A DNA stretch of 64,000 nt from Microglena sp. YARC (lineage: Eukaryota; Chlorophyta; Chlorophyceae; Chlamydomonadales; Chlamydomonadaceae). The DNA lies in assembly GCA_022414725.1 (NCBI GenBank), contig CM039466.1:38552175-38616174 (forward strand), in the 5' to 3' direction. The notes beneath the pieces are model-generated. The model was not told where the DNA came from. It made no database searches and saw nothing but the letters and a program-made list of their open reading frames with translations. Shown here in pieces: positions 35,747-44,880 of this stretch (within the stretch, counting starts at the first letter, position 1; each line of letters starts with the position of its first letter). The position numbers were made by a program, and so were the translations under genes.

Positions 35747-37915
35747 GCTTGTCTTGATACTTAGGCTTTTTGCTACATTTCGCTCTTAGACCATAGAGTC
35801 CTTGAAGGAGGCCCTTTAGTACTTTGGCGTTTAATACATTTCACTCTTAGACCATGTTATAATCATACAACGGGGAAAAAGGTTTTTTCGGGATGAGACC
35901 GCAGGAAACCCTTTATTAACAATGTAGTTGCTGAACAGTTGTTGAGAACCCTGAGCACCTGTTTAACAACCTGGACCGAGTGCAGACAGCCATAGGGTAT
36001 GGGGCAGGGCTTTTTATTTCTGCTTTACATAACGATCGCTAGTTTTGACCCCTTTTTTGCGAAATTATCGCTTTTAAAATGTGAAACGAATGGTGTTTCG
36101 TTTTGCCCTAAAAGACCCTTAAAAACTTGAAAAGGCTGTAGAAGCTATAAAAGCCATAAAAGCACTAAAACGCTGTCCCTGGAGGAGGCCTAGAACTATA
36201 AAGCTAGAAGAAAAAACTTGCAGATTTAAAAAAAAACATACGGTATGGGGGTGACCTTGATCATAGTTAAAAGGGGTTCACAAGCAGGGTAATTCAAAGT
36301 GCGCGCTTTTGCGCTTTTGATCGCTGACTTTTTGACCCCCTCTGCGCTTTAAGCGCAGTTTTTTGCAACCCCTTGTGGGCGCTGCAAGCAATTTTTGCGC
36401 TTTTTGCACTACAAAACGCTTTAAACGCATTTTTTGTTTTCAAGTGCGCTAAAGCGCAGGCCAATTTGGCCATTTGAAGTACCCTGTTCACAAGGGGTTC
36501 ACAAAGAGGAGACTAGAGATACAACTATAAATGTATACATTCACAAGGGGGTCACAAAGAGGAGACTAGAGGTACAACTATAAATGTGTATTGTAATATT
36601 ATAGTATATATATTCTAGGAGCTCTCCAACTCTAGCACCTAGCCCCTAGTGATCATAAGTAGAGTTGGCTTAGTTATCCATAGATTTGTGTAATCTTTAT
36701 CCTTATATTTTGTATTTGTTTGTGTGTCACCTTTATCCTTTGTATCACTTCTATCCATAGATTTGTTCCACCTTTATCCTTATATCCTTTATCCTTATAT
36801 CCTTTATATTTGTATTTGTTTCACCCTCATCCTTTTATCCTTTATATCCATTTATATTTGTGTCACCATCCTTTGTATCACTTCTATCCATAGATTTGTT
36901 CCACCTTTATCCTTATATCCTTTATCCTTATATCCTTTATATTTGTATTTGTTTCACCCTCATCCTTTTATCCTTTATATCCATCTATATTTGTGTCACC
37001 ATCCTTTTTATCACTTCTATCCATATATGTGTGTCACCTTTATCCTTTATATCACTTTTATCCGCTTTTATCCATATATTGTTTGTAACCTTTATCCTTA
37101 CATCCTTTGTATTTGTATTTGTGTCACCTTTATCCTATTATCTTTTATATTTGTATTTGTGTCACCTAAACTCACTCCCACCCAACACCCACCACCAACA
37201 CCTGCCACCCACCACCAACACCACCAACCTGAACTTGTATCCTTTATTTTAGTATTTGTGTCACCTAAACTCACTCCCACCCAACACCCAACACCAACTC
37301 CCACCCAACACCCACCCTGACCTTTTATGCTTTACATTTGTATTTATGCCACCTTAACCCACTACCACCCAGCACCCACCACTAACACCCGCCACCCTGA
37401 CCTTTTATGCTTTACATTTGTATTTATGTCACCTTAACCCACTACCACCCAGCACCCACCACTAACACCCGCCACCCTGACCTTTTATGCTTTACATTTG
37501 TATTTATGCCACCTTAACCCACTACCACCCAGCACCCACCACTAACACCCGCCACCCTGACCTTTTTTGCTTTACATTTGTATTTATGCCACCTTAACAC
37601 ACTACCACCCAGCACCCGGCACCAGCACCTGTCACCCACCACCAACACCCTGACCTTTGACACCCCCTCCCCTGCCTCCCCCGTCCACAGACGGCGAATC
37701 CCACACAAAGCATGACGCAGACATCTGCTCAATAGCCTTGCACACTGATAAAGCCTTAGATCTGGAGAAGTAAGTGGGATCCGGCTGGGTGTGTGGGGGG
37801 GAGGGGAGGTGTGTGTGTGGGGGGGGGGGGGGCATAGGTGAGGGGGCGTTCACGATAGCCTAGCACACTGACAAAGGCTTAGATCTGGAGAAGTAAGTGG
37901 GATCCGGCTGTGTGT

Positions 37916-37988
<73 letters not shown>

Positions 37989-40900
37989 GTGAGGGGGTGT
38001 TCACGATAGCCTTGCAAACTGATAAAGCCTTGGATTTGGAAAAGTAAGTGGGATCCGGCTGGGAGGGTGGTTATGGGCTTGTGGCTGGGTGGATAGTTTA
38101 GGATGGGTGGTCAGATCTGCGCTCTGTTGTCTGTTTGGTCTGGTGTGGGCTGGTCTAGCTTGGCTTAGGCAATCGCCATGTACATTGATAAAGCCTTGGA
38201 CCGTGAGAAGTTACTGGAGTAAGTGATTTTGGGAGGTTGGTTTGTGAGTGTGGGTGTACGTTTGCTCTGCTCACTGTTCTGTGATCTGCTCTGTGATCTG
38301 CTCTGCCATGTTGTGTGATCTGCTATGGTATGTGATCTGCTCTGTGATCTGATCTGCTATGTTGTGTGATCTGATCTGCTATGGTATGTGATCTGCTCTG
38401 TGATCTGCTCTGCTATGTTGTGTGATCTGCTCTGTTATGGTACGTGATCTGCTCTGTGATCTGCTCTGCTATGTTGTGTGATCTGCTCTGCTATGGTATG
38501 TGATCTGCTCTGTGATCTGCTCTGCTATGTTGTGTGATCTGCTCTGCTATGGTTTGTGATCTGCTCTGTGATCTGATCTACTATGTTGTGTGATCTGCCC
38601 TGCTATGGTATGTGATCTGCTATGTGATCTGCTCTTCCATGTTGTGTGATCTGATCTGCTATGGTATGTGATCTGCTCTGTGATCTGCTCTGCCATGTTG
38701 TGTGATCTGCTATGGTATGTGATCTGCTCCGTGATCTGCTCTGCTATGTTGTGTGCTCTGCTCTGCTATGGTATGTGATCTGCTCTGTGATCTGCTCTGC
38801 TATGTTGTGTGATCTGCTCTGCTATGGTACGTGATCTGCTCTGTGATCTGCTCTGCTATGTTGTGTGATCTGCTCTGCTATGGTATGTGATCCGCTCTGT
38901 GATCTGCTCTGCTATGTTGTGTGATCTGCTCTGCTATGGTATGTGATCTGCTCTGTGATCTGCTCTGCTATGTTGTGTGATCTGCTCTGCTATGGTATGT
39001 GATCTGCTCCGTGATCTGCTCTGCTATGGTATGTGATCTGCTCTGTGATCTGCTCTGTGGTCTACTTTGCTATGTCTCCTTTGTTCTGATCTGAATATTA
39101 GATCTGGCCCGACTTTAAGTGCACATGACTTAACCTTCCCACACACAGGCACACACAACCCCCCACCCACCCCACACCCACCCAACCCCTTACCTCTCTC
39201 ACCCCTCACCCCTCACAACCCCCTCCCTCATTCCCCACCCACACACACCCCACCCCTCACACACCCCTCCCTCATCCCCACCATCACCACCCTCACCCTC
39301 CCTCCCTCACCCCTCACCCTCCAACCTCACCCTCCCCTCCCTCATCCTCACCACCACCACCCCTCACCCCCCCCCCTCTCTCATCCCTCACCACCACCAC
39401 CCACACACACCCCCTCACCCCTCACCCCTCACCCTCCCTCTCTCATCCCTCACCACCACCCTCACCCCCCCCTCCCTCACCCCTCACCAAACACCCTCCC
39501 TCACCCTCCCCTCTATCATCCCTCACCACCACCACCCCTCACCCCCCTCCCTCACCCCTCACCACCACCACCCCTAACCCCACCCCTCCCTCACCCCTCA
39601 CCCTCCCTCTCTCATCCCTCACCACCACCACCCCTCACCCCCCCCCTCAACCCTCACCCCTCACCCTCCCTCACCCTCCCCTCTCTCATCCCTCACCACC
39701 ACCACCCCTCACCCCCCCTCCCGCAACCCTCACCCTCCCTCACCCTCCCCTCTCTCATCCCTCACCACCACCACCCTCACCCCCCCTCCCTCAACCCTCA
39801 CCCTCCTCACCCTCCCCTCTCTCATCCCTCACAACCGCCACCCCTCACCCCCCCCTCCCTCAACCCTCACCCTCCCTCACCCCCCTCTCTCATCCCTCAC
39901 CACCACCACCCCTCACCCCTCACCCCCCACTCCCTCACCCCTCACCCTCACCCTCCCCTCTCTCATCCCTCACCACCACTACCCTCACCCCCCTCCCTCA
40001 CCCCTCACCCCTCACCCTCCCCTCACCCTCCTCACCACCACCCCCACCCCCCTCCCTCAACCCTCACCCTCCCCTCACCCTCCCTCACCACCACCACCCC
40101 TCACCCCCCCCTCACCCCTCACCCCTCACCCTCCCTCTCTCATCCCTCACCCCCCCTCCCTCACCCCTCACCCTCACCCTCCCTCTCTCATCCCTCACCA
40201 CCACCCCCTCACCCCCCCTCCCTCACCCCTCACCCCTCACCCTCCCTCTCTCATCCCTCACCACCACCACCCCTCACCCCCCCTCCCTCACCCCTCACCC
40301 TCACCCCACCCTCACCCCTCACCCCTCACCCTCCCTCTCTCATCCCTCACCCCCACCCACCCCCACCCCAAGGTTCAAGTTGTTTATGGACCGCCTCCTA
40401 TGGGATCGTGACACTACCCCCCCCCCCCCTCCCTCCCTCCCTGACCCTCACACCCACCGCCCTCACCCTTCATCCCTAATCCTCACGACCCCCCCCCCCC
40501 CCCCCCCTCCCTCCCTCCCCCCCCCCCTCTCTCATCCCTCATATCCACCACCCCTCACCCCCCCCTCCCCTCCTCACCACCACCCTCCCTTACCCACCCC
40601 CCCTTCAAAATTATAGTCGTGTATGGACCGCCTCATTTGGAATCGTGACACTACCCCCCTACCCCCCCTACCCCACCCTCCCTTCCTCACCGTCGCCCCC
40701 TCCCCCCTTTCCCTCCCCCCTCACCCTCCCTCCCTCGACCCCCCTCTCTCATCCCTACCACCCCACCCCACCCCCCTGCCCCCTTCAAGGTTTAAGTCGT
40801 TTATGGACTGCCTCCTATGGGACCGTGACACACCCCCCCTCCTCCCCCCCCCCCCCCCCCCCCTCCCCCCTCCTCCCTCACCCTCACCCATTCATCCCTC

Positions 40901-43900
40901 ATCCCTCCCGACCACCACCACCCCTCACCCCCCCTCCCTCACCGTCACCCTCACCCCACCCCACCTCCCTACAAGGTTTAAGTCGTTTATGAACCGTCTC
41001 CTTTGGGACCTTGACACACACACACCACCCCACCCTACCCCACCCTACACCTCCTTCCTCACCCGCGCCTCCCTCACCCTCACCACCACTACCACCACCC
41101 CTCACTCCTCACCCAAGGTTCACGTCGTTTATGGATCGCCTCCTATGGGACCGTGACTCTCACACCCCACCCCACCCACGCCACCCCACCCTACCCTACC
41201 CCCCACCCCTACACCTCCCTTCCTCACCCGCGCCTCCCTCACCCCTCACCACCACTACCGACCACCCTCACTCCTCACCCCCAAGTTCACGTCGTTTATG
41301 GATCGCCTCCTATGGGACCGTGACACACACCCCACCCCACCCCACCCACGCACCCACCCCACCCTACCCCCACCCACCCTACCCCACCCCTACACTCCCT
41401 TCCTCACCCGCGCCTCTCTCACCCCTCACCACCACTACCACCACCCCTCACCCCTACCCCAAGGTTCACGTCGTTTATGGATCGCCTCCTATGGGATCGT
41501 GACACTCACACCTTCCTCATCCCCCCCCCCCACACACCCCCCTCACGACCACCCCCTCACCCCTTACCCCCCCCCCCCCCCTCACTACCCCACCCCCCAC
41601 ACACATGTACACCCCACCCCAAGGTTCACGTCGTTTATGGATCGCCTCCTATGGGACTGTGACACTACCCCCCCCCTCCCTTCCTCACCGTCGCCCCCCT
41701 CACCCCCCCCCCCCCCCCCTCCCTCACCCCTCACACCCCCCTCTCTCATCCCTCACACCCCCCTCCCTCACCCCTCACACCCCCCTCTCTCATCCCTCAC
41801 CTCCACCACCCCTCACACCCTGAAGGTTCAAGTCGTTTATGGATCGCCTCCTATGGGACCGTGACACTCACCCCGAGGACATTTATCGTGTGAAGGGAGA
41901 GCTGAGCATTGCGGAGAGCGATAGCAAACACATTGTCCAGGTATGTGTGAAGTGTGCTAGTAGCTGTATGGGTGCGTGTGTGTATGTGTGGGGTGGGGGG
42001 GATGGTGGGTAGGCGGCTAGCTGGCTGGTAGCTATCTGGGTGGGTCTCTGGGTGGGTAGATGTGCGGGGAGGTAGGTGGGTGGGTAGGTGGGTAGGTGGC
42101 TGGTAGCTTTCTGGGCGGGTCTCTGGGTGGGTGGGTGTTGAGTAGAGGGAGAGCTGAGCGTTGTGGAGAGGGGCAGTGAACACATTGTCCAGGTATGTGT
42201 GAGGTGTGTTGGTAGCTATATGGTTGTGTGCGTGTGTGTGGGGGTGGGGTGGATGGGTGGGTAGGCGGCTAGCTGGCTGGTAGCTACCTGGGTGGGTAGA
42301 TGTGTGGGGAGGTAGGTGAGTGGTTAGGTGGCTGGTAGCTTTCTGGGCGGGTCTCTGGGTGGGTGGGTGTTGAGTGAAAGGAGAGCTGAGCATTGGGGAT
42401 AGTGATGGCCAACACATTGTCCAGGTATGTGTGAGGTGTGCTGGTAGCTATATGGTTGGGTCTCTGGGTGGGTGGGTGGGTGTTGAGTGAAGGGAGAGCT
42501 GAGCGTTGTGGAGAGGGACAGTGAACACATAGTCCAGGTATGTGTGAGGTGTGCTGGTAGCTATATGCTTGGGTCTCAGGGTGGGGAGGTGTGTGGGGAG
42601 GTAGGTGGCTGGTAGCTATCTGAGTGGATGGATGGCTGACTGTTGAGTGAAGGGAGAGCTCAGCATTGTGGAGAGTCTTGGCAACTATCTCTGGGTGGAT
42701 AGGTGTGTGGAGAGGTGGGTGGCAGGTAGCTATCTGGATGGATGGCTGGCTGATGAGTGAAGGGAGAGCTTAGCATTGTGGAGAGTCTTGGCAACTATCT
42801 CTGGGTGGATAGGTGTGTGGGGAGGTGGGTGGCGGGTAGCTATCTGGATGGATGGCTGGCTGATGAGTGAAGGGAGAGCTTAGCATTGTGGAGAGCGAAG
42901 GCAAACACATTGCTCAGACATGTGTGAAGAGTCTTGGCAACCATCTCTGGGTGGATAGGTGTGTGGGGAGGTAGGTGGTTGGGTAGGTGGCTGGCGGCCG
43001 AGTTACTCTTCTTGCAATGTATCTCATCTCCCCCCCCCCACCCCCCACCCCCACCCCACCCCACACTCCACACACATACAATTGCTACCAAATCACCACG
43101 CCACCAAATCCACCACACATACCACACCATCACCACCACCAACACTACACTTCTTAACCATCAACACTGCACCACCACACCACCAAATCCATCACATAGA
43201 CCACATCATCACATCACCACACCACTAACACACCAACGCCACACTAACACACCACCAACACCACACCATTCCCCAACATCAGGCTGTGTATGAGCTCTAC
43301 TCCATCAACCCATCCTGGGCATATGCATTATGCAGGGTGTGTTGCAGAACGCTCTTGACCCTTCTTGCAATATATATCATCCCCCTATCCCCCCCCCCCC
43401 CACACACACACACACACACACTTACACACACACACACCTTCCCAACCGCAGGCCATGTATGAGCTCTACTCCACCCACCCATCCTGCGCATATGCATCAT
43501 GCATGGTGTCATGGCATCATCCCCCTACCCCCCCAGCCCAGCCCACCCCACACACCACCCTATCCCCCTGCACCAGGCTGTGTAGGAGCTCTACTCCACC
43601 CACCCATCCTGCGCATATGCATCATGCAGGGTGTGCTGCAGAACGCTGTTGACCCTTCTTGCAATATATCTCATCCCCCTATCCCCCCCACCACCACACA
43701 CCACCACACCATCCCCATATCCCCCCCCTACCCACACACACTACCGCCAACCCGTCACACACACACCACCGCACACACCACACCACACCATCTCCCTATC
43801 CCCTCCCCACTCACACCCACCACACACCATCCCCATATCCCCCCCCCCACACACCACACCACCACCACCTTCTCACACACACACCACCGCACACACCAGA

Positions 43901-44482
43901 CCACACCATCCCCCTATCCCTCCCACTCACACCCACCCACACACCATCCCCCTATCCACACCCCCACACACAACACCACCATCCCCTTTCCACACACACA
44001 CACACACACACACACACACCAGCACCCCACCCCACGCACACCAACACCATCCCCTATCCCCACCACCCCACCCCATCCCCACCCCCACCCACACCACCAC
44101 CTCATCCCATATCCCACCCACACACACCATCCCCTATCCCCACCCCACATCCCACACACACCACCCCCCCCACACCACCACCCCACACCATCCCCTGCAC
44201 CAGGCTGTGTATGAGCTCTACTCCATCAACCCATCCTGCGCATATGCATCATGCAGGGTGTGTTGTAGAACGCTGTTGACCCTTCTTGCAAGATATATCA
44301 TCCCCCTACCCCCCCCACCCCACTCACCCCCACCCCTGCATCAGGCCGTTTATGAGCTCTACTCCATCAACCCATCCTGTTCCTGGGGAGTTGAAGAGAA
44401 ACGACGCTCCACTGTTGTCATCATCGGTCGGCATTTGAAACGGGTTACACTCGAGGGCTGGCTGGCAGAATGTGAGGTGTAG
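24474..44482 (+). CDS. ZNG1: ZNG1/CBWD-like CobW-family (COG0523, G3E) GTPase, eight exons
   Basis: Exons 24474-24673, 26518-26662, 27536-27732, 30259-30380, 33177-33511, 37691-37769, 41826-41940 and 44345-44482 join with consistent phases (1331 nt, 442 residues plus TAG). Motifs in order: [15 protein letters not shown] (Walker A), [22 protein letters not shown] (the CXCC metal site), [28 protein letters not shown] (NKxD, created by the exon 4-5 join), [23 protein letters not shown], and a C-terminal VVIIGRHL helix region. The order and spacing match eukaryotic ZNG1/CBWD proteins, GTP-driven zinc chaperones that activate methionine aminopeptidase 1. The Pro/Thr/Ser and SR-rich insert of exon 6 between the GTPase and C-terminal domains is unusual. 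The first coding exon is not fixed, so any N-terminal metal or partner motif cannot be judged. Nearly every exon has truncated junction copies beside it. Confidence 0.9.
24674..26244 (+). mobile_element. Intron with a 1.03-kb inverted-repeat-bounded element between exon and tail copies
   Basis: A perfect 15-bp inverted repeat ATAGGTGCCTAAGTC (24777-24791) and its complement (25795-25809) bound 1033 bp. A second inner pair, CCCTAAGTCGATAC (24800-24813) and its complement (25607-25620), is also perfect. This suits a non-autonomous DNA element; no clear target duplication and no transposase were seen. Just after it, exon-2 tail copies with AATGAGTT..G.GAGTCTG and CCGAGGTAAATA (25852-25901) and a more diverged one (26011-26082, then GTAAAT) end in donors. 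Confidence 0.6.
26245..26517 (+). repeat. Two upstream copies of the exon 3 acceptor and head
   Basis: Units start with GGCTGGGAAAAAATGCA(C/T)CCTAATTTC(T/C)GCTTGTTTGCTG, reach the acceptor TGCGCAG (26278 and 26410) and then carry the exon head GGAAGCCAAGCCA.TC as far as NGCLCC (first copy) or the ATTGGGCTT stretch (second copy). Confidence 0.85.
26518..26662 (+). CDS. ZNG1: ZNG1-like exon 3: CXCC metal-binding motif
   Basis: Acceptor CTGCTGCGCAG, donor GTGCGG, enters in phase 0 and leaves in phase 1. It encodes [20 protein letters not shown], with CLCC at 26563-26574, then [15 protein letters not shown] and [10 protein letters not shown]. Head copies lie upstream at 26279 and 26411, and tail copies with donors downstream (donors at 26922, 27057 and 27176, plus a broken one at about 27236). 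Confidence 0.9.
26663..27535 (+). repeat. Exon 3 tail copies in GGTGGT, then an exon 4 head copy in CCACCC
   Basis: The 5' half is (GGT)n-rich with three exon-3 tail copies ending in donors at 26922, 27057 and 27176. The 3' half is C-rich (poly-C 27293-27316) with one exon-4 head copy, 27337-27420. That copy has GGCCATGTAGCC where the gene has GGCCCTGTAGCT, and an in-frame stop. Confidence 0.85.
27536..27732 (+). CDS. ZNG1: ZNG1-like exon 4: LADPGP and start of NKxD
   Basis: Acceptor CCCCCAG, donor GTTAGT, enters in phase 1 and leaves in phase 0. It encodes [32 protein letters not shown] and [18 protein letters not shown]; the final NK pairs with MD of exon 5 to make the guanine-specificity motif. 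At least nine tail copies follow, reaching 31185, beyond exon 5. Confidence 0.9.
27733..29440 (+). repeat. Exon 4 tail copies within (GGT)n and GGCAGTGGTGG repeats
   Basis: Tail copies with TCTGAGGGCGCGGTCAACGA and CTCATCCTCCTCAATAAG end in donors at 27908, 28090, 28430 and 28582; weaker copies lie at about 28700-28740, 28812-28875 and 29360-29430. Between them are hundreds of bases of GGTGGTGGTGGAGTGATGGC. The His/Thr/Pro frames on the minus strand are artefacts. Confidence 0.85.
29441..29775 (-). mobile_element. tRNA-derived SINE (S1 family) with 16-bp target duplication
   Basis: Flanked by GAGTTGACTGTAATGA (29441-29456) and GAGTTGACTGTAGTGA (29760-29775), one mismatch. On the reverse strand the head has TTGGTCTACTGGTACACC (box A-like), GGGGGTTCGATTCCCCC (box B-like) and a body ending AGGCGTTCTCATTACCC, then a CATCATCATTA tail. 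It sits inside the exon-4 copy array. Confidence 0.8.
29776..30258 (+). repeat. Intron with poly-C, (CA)n and one head copy of exon 5
   Basis: 29889-29911 is poly-C and 29912-29970 is (CA)n. An exon-5 head copy spans 30038-30121 after CACCCAG; it has the Cys/Lys changes [13 protein letters not shown] relative to the intact exon. Then come CCCAACCCAA and CACACACCACCACC. Confidence 0.8.
30259..30380 (+). CDS. ZNG1: ZNG1-like exon 5: MD of NKMD
   Basis: Acceptor ATCACCACCCAG, donor GTAGTG, enters in phase 0 and leaves in phase 2. It encodes [20 protein letters not shown] then [21 protein letters not shown] tail copy follows at 30484-30522 with its own donor (GTAGGT). Confidence 0.88.
30381..31221 (+). 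repeat. Exon 5 tail copy and further exon 4 tail copies beyond exon 5
   Basis: 30484-30522 is an exon-5 tail copy. Then, past exon 5, exon-4-derived pieces recur: about 30620-30655 and 30783-30830 (GGGCGGTCAAC.AA.GCTCA.TACTGAAGCCTGGTGG), and 31111-31185 with a donor GTTTGT. (GGT)n and GGCAGTGG repeats separate them. Exon-4 material on the far side of exon 5 is not explained by tandem duplication across one junction. Confidence 0.75.
31222..31432 (+). repeat. Dispersed GC-rich repeat (P family), copy 2
   Basis: Matches 15770-15968 in order: GGAGCCCCCAGTATTACCCA, GACACGTCAGCC, TCTCGTAACTAACTCGCTTC, CGTCGCTTGCAACGCTGCAT. It also has GGTCGACCGACCGACC. Confidence 0.6.
31433..32520 (+). repeat. 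Intron of repeated TTTCAAGTGTTTATATGTGCTT units and (CATA)n
   Basis: (CATA)n at 31560-31615. From about 31660 on, units of roughly 40-60 bp combine TATGTGTATTTCAAG, TGTTTATATGTGCTT and AAGATCTTG or CACATATG. Their steps shorten towards the end of the tract. No coding evidence. Confidence 0.6.
32521..33176 (+). repeat. Repeated pyrimidine tract and acceptor-like CCCTCAG before exon 6
   Basis: About ten units of CACCCC(C/T)TTTTTCA, (A/C)CC(C/T)TCAGAG and CCCCTTCTACCTTCTT. Each holds a polypyrimidine tract and a CTCAG that looks like the true acceptor CATCCTCAG at 33176. What follows in the copies (AGAGCCCCTTC) is only loosely like the exon head (AAAATTCTTC), so these are older or intron-only copies. 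Confidence 0.65.
33177..33511 (+). CDS. ZNG1: ZNG1-like exon 6: acidic, Pro/Thr-rich and SR-rich insert
   Basis: Acceptor CATCCTCAG, donor GTGGGT at 33512, enters in phase 2 and leaves in phase 1; 111 whole codons. It begins [17 protein letters not shown], then a Thr/Pro/Ala stretch with TPAHPAAAG, and ends [19 protein letters not shown]. An earlier donor-like GTGAGT at 33310 would leave in phase 0 and break the next exon; the phase and the tail copy at 33531-33683, ending CATTAG then GTGGGG, both support the later donor. Confidence 0.8.
33512..34210 (+). repeat. Exon 6 tail copy, then a fold-back repeat of AACACCTGTT words
   Basis: 33531-33683 repeats the exon tail (GAGGGGTTGGATTCTGGC...CTCCTTGTCATTAG) with a donor at 33684. 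33700-34210 is built of GAGCACCTGTTGAACAGCCTG and its complement, giving a fold-back centred near 33905. Relatives lie at 35920-35985 and 60690-60830; all share GCTGCCTGCACCCTG or its complement at one end. Confidence 0.65.
34211..35700 (+). repeat. A/T-rich intron: diverged ~160-bp repeats and a tRNA-like fragment
   Basis: Units with TCCAAATGTAA.TTTTATTGC, CGGAAACGCCTTGAA.TTCTA and ACATA.AAG.ATCG..AA recur at about 34310, 34470 and 34845, with weaker ones after 35000. The minus-strand frames of 159 and 162 codons come from this repeat. At 35505-35570 is a tRNA-like T-arm, GGCAGTTCGAATCTGCC. No gene recognised. Confidence 0.5.
35701..36004 (+). repeat. Poly-G run and fragments
   Basis: Poly-G of about 38 at 35707-35744, a repeated CATTTCGCTCTTAGACCATAG (35490, 35780 and 35838), and a fragment of the AACACCTGTT fold-back (35920-35985). 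Confidence 0.6.
36005..36241 (+). mobile_element. R-family poly-A retroposon with 9-bp target duplication
   Basis: Flanked by GGTATGGGG (35996-36004 and 36242-36250). Body with ACGATCGCTAGTTTTGACCC and AATTATCGCTTTTA; it ends in an A-run (GATTTAAAAAAAAACATA). This is the opposite orientation to the copy at 15514. Confidence 0.7.
36285..36486. mobile_element. hAT-type MITE, 202 bp, with 8-bp target duplication
   Basis: Terminal inverted repeat CAGGGTAATTCAAA / TTTGAAGTACCCTG and a perfect 8-bp duplication TTCACAAG (36277-36284 and 36487-36494). CAGGG ends and 8-bp duplications are the hallmark of the hAT superfamily. The interior is full of GCGC(T/A)TT words. Relatives: 62902 and 63238-63431. 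Confidence 0.85.
36487..37690 (+). repeat. CCTTTATATTTGTATTTGTG and CCACCC repeats leading to exon 7
   Basis: 36690-37250: units of about 110-140 bp of TTTATCC, ATATTTGTATTTGT and CACC. 37200-37650: five to six units of about 80 bp with CACCCTGACCTTTTATGCTTTACATT and CACCTTAACCCACTACCACC. The sequence just before exon 7 (ACACCCTGACCTTTGACACC) belongs to the same series, so this is an acceptor-side array without exon sequence. Confidence 0.7.
37691..37769 (+). CDS. ZNG1: ZNG1-like exon 7 (25 codons)
   Basis: Acceptor CCGTCCACAG, donor GTAAGT at 37770, enters in phase 1 and leaves in phase 2. With the G of exon 6 it reads [20 protein letters not shown] then KALDLEK; LDLEK..FMD.LLW is the usual start of the CobW C-terminal domain. 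Only this phase is free of stops. Three tail copies follow. Confidence 0.82.
37770..39130 (+). repeat. Three exon 7 tail copies, poly-G and a TGATCTGCTCTG array
   Basis: Tail copies end in donors at 37893, 38044 and 38220 (the last with an extra TTACTGGA). A run of about 53 G spans 37930-37983. 38270-39065 repeats a unit of about 44 bp built from TGATCTGCTCTGCTATG and TTGTGTGATCTGCT, nearly 20 times. Confidence 0.8.
39131..41825 (+). repeat. Eight truncated exon 8 head copies in CCCTCACC repeats
   Basis: Copies of AAGGTTCAAGT.GTTTATGGA.CG.CTCCTATGGGA.CGTGACAC begin at 40373, about 40603, 40790, 40976, 41118, 41285, 41464 and 41624, each directly after a C-rich tract ending in AAG (degraded in copy 2). 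All stop at the same point, just after GTGACAC. 39150-40372 is CCCTCACC/CACCACC without exon copies. The Pro/Ser/Leu frames here are artefacts. Confidence 0.92.
41826..41940 (+). CDS. ZNG1: ZNG1-like exon 8 (38 codons)
   Basis: Acceptor CACACCCTGAAG, donor GTATGT, enters in phase 2 and leaves in phase 0. It encodes [20 protein letters not shown] then [18 protein letters not shown]; the IYRVKG motif marks the CobW C-terminal domain. Eight head copies lie upstream and six tail copies downstream. Confidence 0.9.
41941..43000 (+). repeat. Six exon 8 tail copies in GGTGGGTAGG repeats
   Basis: Copies of GAAGGGAGAGCTGAGC.TTG.GGAGAG.....AACACATTGTCCAG end at 42192, 42424 and 42537 with GTATGTGTGA donors. 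Later copies (about 42645, 42758 and 42868) break off or lead into GTCTTGGCAAC. They begin roughly at the middle of the exon. Confidence 0.88.
43001..44344 (+). repeat. Four exon 9 head copies in CCACACC/CACACA repeats
   Basis: Head copies (CAG then GCTGTGTATGAGCTCTACTC) begin at 43283, 43452, 43577 and 44204. They all cross the exon to CCATCCTG and then switch to CGCATATGCAT.ATGCA(G/T)GG, GAACGCT.TTGACCCTTCTTG and ATATCATCCCCC. The intact exon instead continues with TTCCTGGGGAG. Confidence 0.9.
44345..44482 (+). CDS. ZNG1: ZNG1-like terminal exon 9
   Basis: Acceptor CCCTGCATCAG, phase 0. It encodes [20 protein letters not shown] then [20 protein letters not shown] and ends ECEV-TAG (44480-44482). 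VHELYD..P.SW and L.LIGRNL are the matching words of the ZNG1 C-terminus. Three tail copies follow. Confidence 0.9.
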   Translation, partial: AVYELYSINPSCSWGVEEKRRSTVVIIGRHLKRVTLEGWLAECEV

Positions 44483-44880
44483 CTCGGGTGGGTAGTGGGG
44501 AAGTTAGCCCCCCGTTTGGAAAGGAGTAACTTAACTGGGGGCTAGGTTGGACATTTGAAACGGGCCACACTCGAGAGCTGGCTGGCGGAGTGTGAGGTGT
44601 AGCTAGGGTGGGTAGTGGGGAAGTTAGCCTCCCGTTTTGAAAAGAGTAACTTAACTGGGGACTAGGGGGGACATTTGAAACGGGCCACACTCAAGGGCTG
44701 GCTGGCGGAGTGTGAGGTGTAGCTAGGGTGGGTAGTAGGAAAGTTAGCCCCTCGTTTTGAAAGGAGTAAACTGGGGGCTAGCTTAACTGGGGGCTAGGGG
44801 GGGCATTTGAAACGGGCCACACTCGAGGGCTGGCTGGCGGAGTGTGAAGTGTAGCCAGGGTGGGTTTTTCACGAGGTTCA
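44483..44880 (+). repeat. Three tail copies of the ZNG1-like terminal exon
   Basis: ACATTTGAAACGGGCCACAC, GGCTGGCTGGCGGAGTGTGA and GGTGTAGC.AGGGTGGGT recur at 44552, 44672 and 44812, joined by GAAGTTAGCC and GAGTAACTTAACTGGGG. They carry the stop codon but lie after the true stop, in 3' UTR or beyond. Confidence 0.85.

Noticed and set aside
39067..41864. Pro/Ser/Leu-rich proteins up to 470 residues
   Set aside because: Translations of CCCTCACC repeats and truncated exon 8 copies.
42934..44482. Thr/His/Pro-rich proteins of 200 to 294 residues
   Set aside because: Translations of CCACACC repeats; only the last 45 codons of one frame (44345-44482) are the true terminal exon.
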